Assembly: GCF_001244735.1 (NCBI RefSeq)
Contig: NZ_LN868937.1
Coordinates: 1,981,000 to 2,044,999 of the forward strand
From: Bacillus andreraoultii
Lineage (GTDB): Bacteria > Bacillota > Bacilli > Bacillales > Caldibacillaceae
DNA: 64,000 nt
Direction of reading: 5' to 3'
Below, in pieces: positions 41,173 to 50,662 of this stretch (the first letter of the stretch is position 1; each line of letters starts with the position of its first letter). The position numbers were made by a program, and so were the translations under genes. Under the pieces are notes generated by a model, which was not told the origin of the DNA, ran no database searches, and worked only from the letters and a program-made list of their open reading frames with translations.

Positions 41173-41976
41173 TTAATCATGAACATACGCACCTAATGCT
41201 CCACAATAGGCCCCTACTGTTGGAATGATAACTTTAAAATTGGCCGTTTGACCAAACTGTATTAATTTTTGCTTTAATAAGCGATTCCCTTCCAATGTAC
41301 TACCGACAAACATTAGTTTATCTATTTGTTTACTAATTGCTGCTTGGCTAGCAAGTAAAAAGCATGTTTCTGCAATCATTTGAATCGTACTTGCTAAATA
41401 ATCATGATTCGTACCTTTATTGTTTAAATGAGCTTTACCGAAATTTGATGCAGTTAACTCACCAATAAGAGGCGTATTTTCATGACCGTAAATATCTTGT
41501 ACAAGTAGATCACTGTTCACACGATTTCCTTCCTCAGCTTTTTCAACTAATGAATAAAAATTGTTTTCCCCTGTTAACAAATATCCTAAGCCGATGAACG
41601 TCCCTCCACCAATCCCCGTACCTAATAATCGTTCAAAAGACGACTGCATAATATGATATATCGATGTTCCCGTACCAATACTAATTAAAATATAGTCCCC
41701 CTGTACGTGATTTTCTTCTATCTGTAGTAAATAGCGCGATCCAGTCGCCATTGAGGTAAATTCATCTACTATCGTTGCATTCTTTATATAATTTTCCTTC
41801 AGTAAGACACTTATTCCACCGGTTATATTGACTTTTACTGACGGTGCAATAAATTGTAACCATTGACTTAATTTTTCTTTTTCATTTATAGAGTATTTTT
41901 TATAATGTAATTTTTCTCTTTCGCTATAAACAATTTTTATTAAACTACCTCCAGCATCAATTCCAATTTTATCCAA
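41173..41976 (-). CDS. coaW: Type II pantothenate kinase
   Basis: 267-residue ASKHA-fold kinase catalysing the first step of CoA biosynthesis, phosphorylation of pantothenate. N-terminal phosphate loop KIGIDAGGSLIKIVYSE, second phosphate motif YILISIGTGTSIYHI, GTGIGGGTFIGLGYLLTG and the adenosine motif KLMFVGSTLEGN. This is the staphylococcal-type CoaW, which lacks CoA feedback inhibition, and in many Bacilli occurs beside or instead of CoaA/CoaX. Whether other pantothenate kinases exist cannot be seen from the window. The 240 bp to the right are AT-rich and otherwise empty. Confidence 0.9.
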   Translation of the reverse strand: MDKIGIDAGGSLIKIVYSEREKLHYKKYSINEKEKLSQWLQFIAPSVKVNITGGISVLLKENYIKNATIVDEFTSMATGSRYLLQIEENHVQGDYILISIGTGTSIYHIMQSSFERLLGTGIGGGTFIGLGYLLTGENNFYSLVEKAEEGNRVNSDLLVQDIYGHENTPLIGELTASNFGKAHLNNKGTNHDYLASTIQMIAETCFLLASQAAISKQIDKLMFVGSTLEGNRLLKQKLIQFGQTANFKVIIPTVGAYCGALGAYVHD

Positions 41977-42226
41977 AATATTTACACCCCACGAACGTCT
42001 TAGTTAATAATAGTTTCAGAATTTAACTTACTATGTTTTTTACTATTAAACCTTGTATTTATATCTATATAGATTTTCCTCTTGCTTGTTTCTTTTATTC
42101 ATTGTTATAATATAAAAAATCTAAAAATAAGAAAATATAACTTTAATTATATTGTTCTTCTATTTCTTATAGTATAAAACAAAAGACTTGTTAGTTAAAA
42201 GTAGAAAATGAATAGGGGTGAAAACG

Positions 42227-42655
42227 ATGTTAGAGGGATGGTTTTTATGGTTTATTTTAATATGGATTATCATTCTTCCAACTTTACTTGGAATTGGTGG
42301 GTTTTTCATGTTTCGAAAATTTTTAAAAAAACTACCAAAAGAAGATGGAAAGTCCGATATGGATTGGGAAGTTTATTATGTTGAACAAACAAGACACTTA
42401 TGGACAGATGAACAGTTATCTTTTCTAAATGAGTTAGTCTCACCCGTTCCTGAACTGTTCCGAGATGTTGCACGGCAGAAAATTCAAGGGAAAATTGGAG
42501 AGCTTGCTTTAAAGGAAAATGTGAAGAAAATAAATTTAGATTTAATTATTCGAGGATATATCATCGCAACACCAAAACGAGATCATAAATTTTTACGAAA
42601 AAAATTAGCTCAGTTAAACATCCAAACAGATCAATTTGAACAATTATTTCTATAA
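42227..42655 (+). CDS. yneK: DUF2621 family protein (YneK)
   Basis: 142-residue protein with one N-terminal membrane helix (WFLWFILIWIIILPTLLGIGGFFMF) followed by a soluble helical domain (DWEVYYVEQTRHLWTDEQLSFLNELVSPVPELFRDVARQKIQGKIGEL, shown only in outline). The family is DUF2621, B. subtilis YneK, and no function is known. The ATG after AGGGGTGAAAACG is used. Its neighbours yneI and ccdA are also neighbours in B. subtilis, which supports the identification. Confidence 0.85.
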   Translation: MLEGWFLWFILIWIIILPTLLGIGGFFMFRKFLKKLPKEDGKSDMDWEVYYVEQTRHLWTDEQLSFLNELVSPVPELFRDVARQKIQGKIGELALKENVKKINLDLIIRGYIIATPKRDHKFLRKKLAQLNIQTDQFEQLFL

Positions 42656-42674
42656 TCATATTATTTTAATTTAT

Positions 42675-42706
42675 AAGGGGCTGATTTAATTGATCGCCCC
42701 TTTTTA
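42675..42706 (+). terminator. Terminator between yneK and yneI
   Basis: AAGGGGC…GCCCC followed by TTTTTATT on the plus strand, in the gap of the two convergent genes; AAGGGG on the other side allows two-way use. Confidence 0.8.
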
Positions 42707-42719
42707 TTCTTGTTTTAAA

Positions 42720-43082
42720 CTAAAACGATATATGTTTTTCAATTGCTTCAATAATCCTTGCTTCCTCAAAAGGTTTAACGATGAAATCTTTTGCACCAGC
42801 TTCGATTGCTTCTAACACCATCTTATGTTGTCCCATTGCTGAACACATAATCACATTTGCATCAGGATAGTCTTTTTTAATTTTTCTAACCGCTTCAATA
42901 CCGTCCATATCAGGCATCGTGATATCCATAAAGACTAAATCAGGTTTTAAAGTTGGGTACAATTCAACTGCTTCTTTCCCAGTTTGTGCTTCTCCAATTA
43001 CTTCATGACCCGTTTTTTCAATCGCTTTTGCTATCGTCATTCTTAAAAACTTAGCATCATCTACAATTAGAATCTTACCCAT
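42720..43082 (-). CDS. yneI: CheY-like single-domain response regulator YneI
   Basis: 120-residue receiver domain without output domain. Acidic pocket ILIVDDAKFLR, phospho-acceptor Asp in DLVFMDITMPDMDG, conserved Ser in NVIMCSAMGQ and Lys in DFIVKPFEE. Length and sequence match B. subtilis YneI, and it lies next to ccdA exactly as there. The partner kinase is unknown. ATG after GGAGGTTT is used, six codons inside the longest frame. It is probably co-transcribed with ccdA, 30 bp upstream. Confidence 0.9.
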   Translation of the reverse strand: MGKILIVDDAKFLRMTIAKAIEKTGHEVIGEAQTGKEAVELYPTLKPDLVFMDITMPDMDGIEAVRKIKKDYPDANVIMCSAMGQHKMVLEAIEAGAKDFIVKPFEEARIIEAIEKHISF

Positions 43083-43112
43083 TATAAAGAAAACCTCCAA
43101 ACTACAATAGTA

Positions 43113-43820
43113 TTAAAAACCTTGAAAACCACCAAAGAAAATTGTTAACCAACTAATGAAGACATTCATCCAATCAAAAAAGAGCATGACACCAACTACC
43201 AACATGAGTGTACCACCGATTTTCATCATCATTACATTATGCTTTTTTATCCATTCCATTTTCCCAATGAAAAAAGTCATCACTAAAAAAGGAACGGCAA
43301 AACCTAAAATATAAGCGAACATATAAATAAACCCACTAGCTGGCTTTGTTGCAGCAAGCGCGATGACCGCACCAAGAATTGGACCCATACAAGGCGTCCA
43401 CCCAGCAGCAAAAGCAAGACCAATTAAAAAGGAGCCGATATAACCGCTTGGCCTATTTTTAAATTTGAAACGTTTTTCCTGCATTAAAAAATCTGGTTTT
43501 AGGATGCCGATAGTGACTAGGCCAAAAATAACAATGAAAATCGCACCTATTCTACGGATTAAATCCATATTTTGTACAAATAAACGATAAAAATATGTTG
43601 TACTTAACCCTAGCACAATAAAAACAATGGAAAAGCCAACTAAGAAGAATATTGTATGTATGAAACTTCTTCTTTGTAGAAGGACATTTTCTTCCTTTAT
43701 CTCCCCGATACTCATTCCTGTAATATACGAAAGAAAGGCTGGATAAAGGGGTAAACAACATGGGGAAATAAAACTTAATACTCCAGCACCAAAAGCTAAA
43801 AAGATATTAACATCAGTCAA
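43113..43820 (-). CDS. ccdA: Cytochrome c biogenesis protein CcdA
   Basis: 235-residue membrane protein with six predicted helices that carries reducing power across the membrane for cytochrome c maturation and for a step in sporulation. The redox cysteines are visible in SFISPCCLPLYPAFLSY (TM1) and AAGWTPCMGPILGAVIA (TM4). Gene order with yneI is as in B. subtilis. Start after AGGGGGAATATC. The neighbouring ABC exporter genes to the right are not part of the usual order. Confidence 0.93.
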   Translation of the reverse strand: MTDVNIFLAFGAGVLSFISPCCLPLYPAFLSYITGMSIGEIKEENVLLQRRSFIHTIFFLVGFSIVFIVLGLSTTYFYRLFVQNMDLIRRIGAIFIVIFGLVTIGILKPDFLMQEKRFKFKNRPSGYIGSFLIGLAFAAGWTPCMGPILGAVIALAATKPASGFIYMFAYILGFAVPFLVMTFFIGKMEWIKKHNVMMMKIGGTLMLVVGVMLFFDWMNVFISWLTIFFGGFQGF

Positions 43821-43895
43821 CGATATTCCCCCTTTTTAATGATAATCCTTTCTACATCTCTTAATCTAATGATTATTTTTCAGAATTATGATTGA

Positions 43896-45701
43896 TTAAT
43901 AACTTTCCTGCATCATGTCAACCATATTGTCTGATAAACCATTTTGTAGTAAGTACATTTTATAATACAACCCCCTCTGGGCAAGAAGCTCTTGATGATT
44001 TCCCCGCTCTACGATTTCTCCTTTATGTAAAACACAAATTAGGTCAGCATCTTGAATCGTTGAAAGCCTATGTGCAATCGCAATGGTTGTTCGACCTTTT
44101 CGCATCTTTTCTAAAGAAGATTGTATTAACTCTTCTGTTTCTGTATCGATATTTGCCGTTGCTTCATCTAAGATTAATATTTTCGGATTCACTGCAATTG
44201 TTCTAGCAAATGCAAGCAATTGCCGTTGACCACTAGATAATGTCGTTCCACGCTCTGTTACTTGGTATTGGTATTTTCCATTTAATTTTTCAATAAATGA
44301 ATGTGCTTGAACAAACTTTGCTGCTTCTACAATTTGTTCGTCAGATATTGAATCGTTATACAATCTAATATTATCATTAATCGTACCATAAAAGAGAAAT
44401 GGATCTTGTAATACAAGTCCGACCCTGCTTCTTAATTCATCCATTTTAAACTTTTTAATCGAGTGGTGATCAATAAGGATATCCCCACGTTCAAATTCAT
44501 AAAACCGCATGAATAGATTGATAATTGAACTTTTTCCACTACCCGTATGTCCAACGAAGGCAACTGTCTCACCAGGATTAGCCGTAAACGAAATATTTTT
44601 CAACACATCTTGCTTTCCATCATAGGAAAATGATACATTACGAAATTCAATTTTACCTGCTTCGATTTTTAGCTCCTCATGAGATGCTTGCTTCGGAGCT
44701 AATTCATCTTCATCTAATAATGTAAACACACGAGAAGCTGAAACAATAGCTTGTTGGAAAAAACTCAATTGTTGCATTACATGATTTATTGGTTCAAAAA
44801 AACGATTTAAATAAGTTGTAAAAGCAAATAAAACGCCTAGTTCAACAGTCGTTTTCATTGAGGTAATACCAAAAAAGCTAATGATAAGAATTAGTCCCAA
44901 TATATACACTAAATCCACTGCTGGCCGTAAAAGCAATCCATCAATCTTTATGTTTCTAATGCCTACTTGATAATGAGCCTCATTAATTTCTGCAAATTCT
45001 TGTCTCATTCTTTTTTCCTGGCGAAACGTTTGAATAATGCCCATACCTTGTAACGATTCATTTAATTTTCCATTTAATTGAGCGAGTAGTTCTCGTAATT
45101 CAGAATAGATTTTCGAACTAAACTTTCGATATAAATAAATAATATAATATAAGATAGGTAGAAGTAGTAAGCATAAAGCGGCGAGCTTCACATCTAAAAT
45201 AAACATAGCGATAAATATACCAATAGCCATAAAAAAGCTCTGCAAAAAAACTGCTAGAACACTTACGAACATTTCTTTAATTGATTCCGTATCATTCGTT
45301 ACTCGGGATACAATTGTACCACCAGGGGTTTTGTCAAAGTACCTCATACCGAGCATCTCTACTTTTCTAAACAAATCAATCCGCAGTTGTTGAATAATTT
45401 TTAAAGCAATTTCTTGAAATTTTAATGATTGAATATACATAATGAATGCATTAACAAATTGGATTATCAAATACGAAACAGCAAGTATCATGATCGGTCT
45501 AAAATCAAAGTTCCTCGGAGTCACATAATTATCGATAAAAATTTTAATTAAGATTGGTCCGATAACTTCCCCAACTGTAGTTAACGCTAACAGAATAAAT
45601 GCAACAATCATCATTTTTAGATAAGGTTTCGTATATGTTAATAGGCGAAATAAAACTTTCCGCTGTTCTTTTGAATTAAGTACATTTGTTTTCTCTCCCA
45701 T
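43896..45701 (-). CDS. ABC exporter half-transporter, BmrD/YheH type
   Basis: 601 residues: type IV ABC transmembrane domain with six helices (about 25-330) plus ATPase domain. Walker A GHTGSGKSS, signature LSSGQRQ, Walker B LILDEATANID with the catalytic Glu, H-loop AHRLST. The LSSGQ signature and intact Glu are those of the D-subunit in BmrCD-like heterodimers, which expel drugs. Start ATG two bases behind the stop codon of the partner gene and after GGAGGG, so translation is coupled. Both genes are placed between ccdA and yneF. Confidence 0.88.
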   Translation of the reverse strand: MGEKTNVLNSKEQRKVLFRLLTYTKPYLKMMIVAFILLALTTVGEVIGPILIKIFIDNYVTPRNFDFRPIMILAVSYLIIQFVNAFIMYIQSLKFQEIALKIIQQLRIDLFRKVEMLGMRYFDKTPGGTIVSRVTNDTESIKEMFVSVLAVFLQSFFMAIGIFIAMFILDVKLAALCLLLLPILYYIIYLYRKFSSKIYSELRELLAQLNGKLNESLQGMGIIQTFRQEKRMRQEFAEINEAHYQVGIRNIKIDGLLLRPAVDLVYILGLILIISFFGITSMKTTVELGVLFAFTTYLNRFFEPINHVMQQLSFFQQAIVSASRVFTLLDEDELAPKQASHEELKIEAGKIEFRNVSFSYDGKQDVLKNISFTANPGETVAFVGHTGSGKSSIINLFMRFYEFERGDILIDHHSIKKFKMDELRSRVGLVLQDPFLFYGTINDNIRLYNDSISDEQIVEAAKFVQAHSFIEKLNGKYQYQVTERGTTLSSGQRQLLAFARTIAVNPKILILDEATANIDTETEELIQSSLEKMRKGRTTIAIAHRLSTIQDADLICVLHKGEIVERGNHQELLAQRGLYYKMYLLQNGLSDNMVDMMQESY

Positions 45702-45703
45702 AA

Positions 45704-47452
45704 TTACCCTCCATGCTCGACAAGTGACTCTAACTGTTGATGTAAATACATTTCTCTGTACCAACCATCTTCATTTACTAATAATTCATGATTTCCTTGC
45801 TGTTTTATCTTACCTTCATCAAGAACAAGAATAGTATCAGCATGTTGAATTGCACTAAGTCTATGGGAAATAATAATGGTTGTTTTTTCTTCACGATTTT
45901 CTTTCAAAGCCGACAAGATTATTTCCTCTGTTTTTGCATCGACTGCTGATAAAGAATCATCTAATATTAATATTTCTGGGTTAAGTAATAATGCACGGGC
46001 AATAGAAATTCGTTGCTTTTGACCACCGGACAAACTAACTCCACGTTCACCAACAACCGTACGATATCCTTCAGTCAAGTTTTTGATGTCTTCGTGAATA
46101 TTAGCTAATTTAGCAGCAGCAATCACTTCCTCATCTGACGCTTCCGGTTTAGCAAATGCAATATTTTCCCGGATTGTTGTTGAAAATAAAAAATGATCTT
46201 GTGGCACGTATCCAAACGCTTTTTTGAAATAATCGAGTCGATAATAATGTATCGGGATATTGTCAATTGAAATCTCCCCTTCGTAACCATCAAATTCGCG
46301 AAGAAGTAACTTAATTAATGTAGTTTTTCCGGCCCCTGTTTTTCCAGTAATACCTAAAGTTTGTCCTTGTATTAGTGAGAACTTCACATTACTTAACACT
46401 TGTTTTTCACTACTTGGATATTGAAAAGATTGAACGTTGAAAATGATATCACCAGATGGGACTTGTTTAACACCATTTTCAATATCATTGATTTCTATCT
46501 TTTCAGACAACAATCGATTTACCCGTTCGTTTGAAGCACGTCCACGTTCTACGATATTAAAAAACCAACCAAATGCGAGCATTGGCCAAATTAGAAGACC
46601 GAGATAAGTGGTAAATGCAACTAATTCACCAATCGTCATACTACCATCTGTTACATATTTCGCGCCAAATCCAATAGATAAAAAGAATGACATACCAACA
46701 CATGCTGAAATCGTCGGATCATAAAGAGCATCAATCTTAGCTACACTTATATTCTTTTTTACAACTTCCTCTGACTGTCTACAAAAGTCCTCTAAGTCTT
46801 CCTTCTCCTGACCAAAAGTTTTAATCACTTTCATCCCTGATATACTTTCTTGAGTTTTATCATTTAAAAATGAGAATGCTTCTTGTGCATTTTTAAAACG
46901 AGCATGTAGTTTCGTACCGTACCAATTTGTTAACAAGGCAATGAGCGGCATTGGTAATAAACTAATTAACGTTAATTTCCAACTAATCGTTGTTGCCATT
47001 GCGAGAATAACAAAGCCGCCTGTTGCTACGGAATCTACAAATGTAAGAACACCACTTCCCGCTGTTTGTTGAATCGCTTGAATATCATTCGTTGCATGAG
47101 CCATTAAGTCACCGATTCGTTTTTGTTGGTAGAAATAGGATGACATATTAGTAAAATGTTCATACAAACGTTTTCTTAATATTTTAGACAATTTGACGGC
47201 ACTACCGAATATATAGATTCGCCAAAAATACCTTAGAACATATAGTAGTACCGCTATTACCATAAGTACTAAAATCCAGATCCCTAATTTTTCCCAAGTC
47301 AGTGTTTGACCACCAATCTCATCTGCTATCATACCAATAATTTTAGGAGGAATTAATTGCAAAATAGCTACAATAATTAAGATGGATATACCGAGTAAAT
47401 ACGATTTTTTCTCTTGTTTGAAAAACCATGCCAGATCGAGAAATACTTTCAT
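45704..47452 (-). CDS. ABC exporter half-transporter with degenerate ATP site, BmrC/YheI type
   Basis: 582 residues, six helices plus ATPase domain. Walker A GKTGAGKTT, signature LSGGQKQ, Walker B LILDDSLSAVD in which Asp replaces the catalytic Glu, H-loop SHRLSA. The Glu-to-Asp change together with the canonical partner is the hallmark of heterodimeric exporters with one degenerate site, such as BmrC/BmrD. ATG after GGAGG. In B. subtilis bmrCD is controlled by a leader peptide; the 240 bp upstream here contain no such evident leader. Confidence 0.88.
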   Translation of the reverse strand: MKVFLDLAWFFKQEKKSYLLGISILIIVAILQLIPPKIIGMIADEIGGQTLTWEKLGIWILVLMVIAVLLYVLRYFWRIYIFGSAVKLSKILRKRLYEHFTNMSSYFYQQKRIGDLMAHATNDIQAIQQTAGSGVLTFVDSVATGGFVILAMATTISWKLTLISLLPMPLIALLTNWYGTKLHARFKNAQEAFSFLNDKTQESISGMKVIKTFGQEKEDLEDFCRQSEEVVKKNISVAKIDALYDPTISACVGMSFFLSIGFGAKYVTDGSMTIGELVAFTTYLGLLIWPMLAFGWFFNIVERGRASNERVNRLLSEKIEINDIENGVKQVPSGDIIFNVQSFQYPSSEKQVLSNVKFSLIQGQTLGITGKTGAGKTTLIKLLLREFDGYEGEISIDNIPIHYYRLDYFKKAFGYVPQDHFLFSTTIRENIAFAKPEASDEEVIAAAKLANIHEDIKNLTEGYRTVVGERGVSLSGGQKQRISIARALLLNPEILILDDSLSAVDAKTEEIILSALKENREEKTTIIISHRLSAIQHADTILVLDEGKIKQQGNHELLVNEDGWYREMYLHQQLESLVEHGG

Positions 47453-47660
47453 GTTAACCTCCAAATCTACTAGCCTAATTCGTCACAAAGTATTAGTTAC
47501 AAGCTTATTTAGTGTATCATATTTTTATATAATAAGTAAAAGTGTGAAAACATATATTTTTTGTCTCTAAACAATATTTGGACAATTATAATTACGTGAA
47601 AGCCAATCTTTCAACCGGTAAATCGAAGTGAAAAATGGCAATCTCAAAAAAATAAAATAC

Positions 47661-47691
47661 ATAAACAGAAAACTCTTGATTACTCAAGAGT
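47661..47691 (-). terminator. Terminator of yneF
   Basis: Minus strand ACTCTTGA-GTAA-TCAAGAGT followed by TTTTCTGTTTAT, nine bp behind the yneF stop codon. Confidence 0.85.
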
Positions 47692-47700
47692 CTTTCCAAA

Positions 47701-47919
47701 TTATTTCGGTTGTTGTTTATTCATCGCGTTCATCATTTGATTAATTTTCTTTTGACTTGGTTTCATACCCATTTGCATCATCATAACGCGAATCATTTGC
47801 TCATTGATTGGTGGATTTTTCTTCAAATAGTCCATCATATAACGGCGCGCAAGGAAAAATCCAATTGCAATCCCTGCTAAGAGTGCAACAACAATTAGTA
47901 AATAACCCCACCAGTCCAT
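47701..47919 (-). CDS. yneF: YneF family protein (UPF0154)
   Basis: 72-residue protein with a single N-terminal membrane helix ([26 protein letters not shown]) and the conserved tail [34 protein letters not shown]. This is B. subtilis YneF, UPF0154, function unknown. It sits next to sirA (yneE), the usual neighbour. Start after GGAGGATTAGCA. Confidence 0.92.
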   Translation of the reverse strand: MDWWGYLLIVVALLAGIAIGFFLARRYMMDYLKKNPPINEQMIRVMMMQMGMKPSQKKINQMMNAMNKQQPK

Positions 47920-48038
47920 TGCTAATCCTCCTTCATGTTGTCTACTATTCAGTTTACTAAACGGTAAGCAAATTTACAATATGCAACCATTACATTTTGC
48001 CATGTTTTGGTTAAAACTTCAATATTCTTTTATATTTA

Positions 48039-48500
48039 CTATGCTTTCCTCCGAACAGAGAATGGCTCAAGATAAGTCGTTTCCTTTATTGGCTTAACCC
48101 AACCAAAACGTTCATTTGCTATATCAATTGCTAAAAAATTGAAATCAGTTTTTCTTAATGCTTCCATAAAAACCATATCAATATCGAAACTCCCTCTTGA
48201 TTGGAGAATGCATTTATTTGTTTGAATTGCAAAACTTGCTGACCCTCGACTATTTTCTATTAAAAACATACCATTTTTCATATAGAAATCGTCCCGTTGT
48301 TTAAGTTGTTCCATTAATTGTCTATGGATACGTATAACCGGTATTGAGGATGAGATGTATTCGACTTGTTTTAAAAGAATCGGTTTCATTTTTCTATTCG
48401 CATTCTCATATTCCTTAAATAAGTTATAGAAAAAATATTCCCTACCATAATAGTAATTAGCAAAAAGATCCTCTATTATGTATAAATCATATCGTCTCAT
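48039..48500 (-). CDS. sirA: Sporulation inhibitor of replication SirA
   Basis: 153-residue protein. MRRYDLYIIEDLFANYYYGREYFFYNLF is the typical SirA opening and FDIDMVFMEALRKTDFNFLAIDI the conserved core. SirA is made under Spo0A control and binds domain I of DnaA to stop new rounds of replication as cells enter sporulation. The ATG used follows GGGATGGAG. In B. subtilis (yneE) it lies between tkt and yneF; here yneF is present but tkt is missing. Confidence 0.85.
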   Translation of the reverse strand: MRRYDLYIIEDLFANYYYGREYFFYNLFKEYENANRKMKPILLKQVEYISSSIPVIRIHRQLMEQLKQRDDFYMKNGMFLIENSRGSASFAIQTNKCILQSRGSFDIDMVFMEALRKTDFNFLAIDIANERFGWVKPIKETTYLEPFSVRRKA

Positions 48501-48661
48501 TTTCTCCATCCCTTTCAAAGAATTTAACGTACAACTCGTCTTACTACTATTCTATAGCAAGCGGGATGAGAAATATGTCATTTTTTTGCGAAAATTTTTT
48601 CTTTATTTGTCGAATTCAACATACTTTTCGCCAAAACTAAGTGAAATTAGACATTTGTATT

Positions 48662-48693
48662 AAAAAAGCAAGTTGAATTTATTCTCAACTTGC
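48662..48693 (-). terminator. Terminator of the yneA-yneB-ynzC operon
   Basis: Minus strand GCAAGTTGA-N8-TCAACTTGC followed by TTTTTTA, 13 bp behind the ynzC stop codon. The 170 bp between here and sirA contain no gene. Confidence 0.88.
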
Positions 48694-48706
48694 ACGTTTC
48701 TAAAAA

Positions 48707-48937
48707 TTAATGGAATTTTTTTTGCCTTTTTAACTGTTTCACTTTGTCAGGTGTAACATCATTGCCATTAGGGTCAATGATTGTCACATTTTCAATTGTA
48801 TTTTTAAACGATTGACGGAAAGTTTGTAAGTACTCACTACGTAATTTAGATTGTTCTTTTGCTTCCTCAGTCGTTAGCCCCTCTTTTTTCTTTTTTGCTG
48901 CTAATTCATTAATTCTTGCAATTTTTTCTTTTGATAA
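48707..48937 (-). CDS. ynzC: DUF896 family protein YnzC
   Basis: 76 residues: MLSKEKIARINELAAKKKKEGLT, EEAKEQSKLRSEYLQTFR and the tail VTPDKVKQLKRQKKFH. This is the SOS-operon protein YnzC (DUF896), a three-helix bundle of unknown role. The longest frame is 110 codons, but AAGGAGTTACAGT precedes this ATG. It lies 16 bp behind yneB, as in the B. subtilis yneA-yneB-ynzC operon. Confidence 0.93.
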   Translation of the reverse strand, partial: LSKEKIARINELAAKKKKEGLTTEEAKEQSKLRSEYLQTFRQSFKNTIENVTIIDPNGNDVTPDKVKQLKRQKKFH

Positions 48938-48953
48938 CATACTGTAACTCCTT

Positions 48954-49646
<693 letters not shown>

Positions 49647-49660
49647 TTATCATATATATC

Positions 49661-49843
49661 TTATTCATAATACGAGGTCATTTCAACTATAGAGTCATTG
49701 GTTTCACTAGACTGCGTATTGAAACGATTTAACGATTGATCAGAATTTGATAATGTATGTATATAGATTAAACCACATATGAAAGAAATAACAAATAAAA
49801 GAATTACATAAGAATAGTTTTTCCACATTTTTTGTAAAATCAT
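49661..49843 (-). CDS. yneA: YneA-like SOS cell-division suppressor, short form without LysM
   Basis: 60-residue protein: short cytoplasmic start, one membrane helix (YSYVILLFVISFICGLIYIHTL) and a 30-residue Ser/Asn-rich outer tail (NTQSSETNDSIVEMTSYYE). The position between lexA (divergent, shared LexA boxes) and yneB is that of yneA, whose product blocks division after DNA damage. Usual YneA is about 100 residues and ends with a LysM domain, which is absent here; there is no sign of a LysM continuation in other frames before yneB. Identification rests on position, membrane topology and LexA control. Start after GAGGTGATCAT. Confidence 0.7.
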   Translation of the reverse strand: MILQKMWKNYSYVILLFVISFICGLIYIHTLSNSDQSLNRFNTQSSETNDSIVEMTSYYE

Positions 49844-49858
49844 ATGATCACCTCATAA

Positions 49859-49957
49859 CGAATATTTGTTCGCATTACCATTATATTACGAACGCATATT
49901 TGTGTCAATCGATTTTCGAACTTATGTTTGTCAAATATACGCCCTTCATGGTATACT
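49859..49957. promoter_or_regulatory. Three LexA boxes and the lexA promoter
   Basis: Boxes close to CGAACNNNNGTTCG: CGAATATTTGTTCG (49859-49872), CGAACGCATATTTG (49889-49902), CGAACTTATGTTTG (49917-49930). The lexA promoter on the plus strand is TTGTCA (49928-49933), 18-bp spacer, TATACT (49952-49957), with the third box overlapping the -35. The first two boxes cover the divergent yneA promoter region. SOS induction of both units is expected. Confidence 0.9.
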
Positions 49958-49986
49958 ATTAAAAAATATGCTGTGAGGTGTTGAAT

Positions 49987-50607
49987 ATGACAAAACTATC
50001 AAAACGCCAGCAAGAAATTTTAGATTTTATAAAAAGAGAAGTAAGAGAAAAAGGTTACCCTCCTTCTGTAAGGGAAATAGGAGAGGCTGTTGGATTGTCC
50101 TCGAGCTCTACGGTACATGGTCATCTTGCTCGCTTAGAAAGTAAAGGGCTCATTCGTCGTGACCCAACAAAACCAAGAGCAATAGAAATACTGGACAATA
50201 AAACAATCGATGAACCAGAAATTTCCATTCGAAAAGTTCCTATCGTGGGAAAAGTAACGGCGGGGTTGCCAATTACAGCAATTGAAAATATTGAAGATTA
50301 TTTTCCATTACCGGAACGAATTGCTCCAAGTGGAGACCAAGTTTTTATGCTGGAAATCATGGGTGAGAGTATGATTGAAGCAGGTATTTTAGATGGTGAT
50401 TACGTTGTTGTTCGCCAACAAAATAGTGCAGATAATGGTGATATTGTGGTTGCATTAACAGAAGAAAATGAGGCGACAGTCAAGCGTTTTTACAAGGAAA
50501 ATAACTATATACGGCTACAACCGGAAAATTCAACGATGGAACCGATTATCCTGTCCACCGTTTCAATTTTAGGAAAAGTCATCGGAGTATATCGCCAAAT
50601 TTATTGA
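49987..50607 (+). CDS. lexA: SOS repressor LexA
   Basis: 206 residues. N-terminal winged helix-turn-helix ([33 protein letters not shown]), self-cleavage site Ala-Gly in KVTAGLP, catalytic Ser in [11 protein letters not shown] and Lys in [10 protein letters not shown]. It represses DNA-damage genes until RecA filaments trigger cleavage. The ATG after GAGGTGTTGAAT is used ([12 protein letters not shown]); the frame opens three codons earlier. Three LexA boxes in front indicate autoregulation. Confidence 0.97.
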   Translation: MTKLSKRQQEILDFIKREVREKGYPPSVREIGEAVGLSSSSTVHGHLARLESKGLIRRDPTKPRAIEILDNKTIDEPEISIRKVPIVGKVTAGLPITAIENIEDYFPLPERIAPSGDQVFMLEIMGESMIEAGILDGDYVVVRQQNSADNGDIVVALTEENEATVKRFYKENNYIRLQPENSTMEPIILSTVSILGKVIGVYRQIY

Positions 50608-50616
50608 TTAAATAAT

Positions 50617-50655
50617 GAAACCTTCTATTAATCTAGAAGGTTTCATTTTTTTAAA
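50617..50655. terminator. Two-way terminator between lexA and glnA
   Basis: Perfect 10-bp stem GAAACCTTCT/AGAAGGTTTC, 8-nt loop, followed by ATTTTTTT on the plus strand and by ATTATTTAATC on the minus strand, in the 55-bp gap of the convergent genes. Confidence 0.9.
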
Positions 50656-50662
50656 CTTATTT

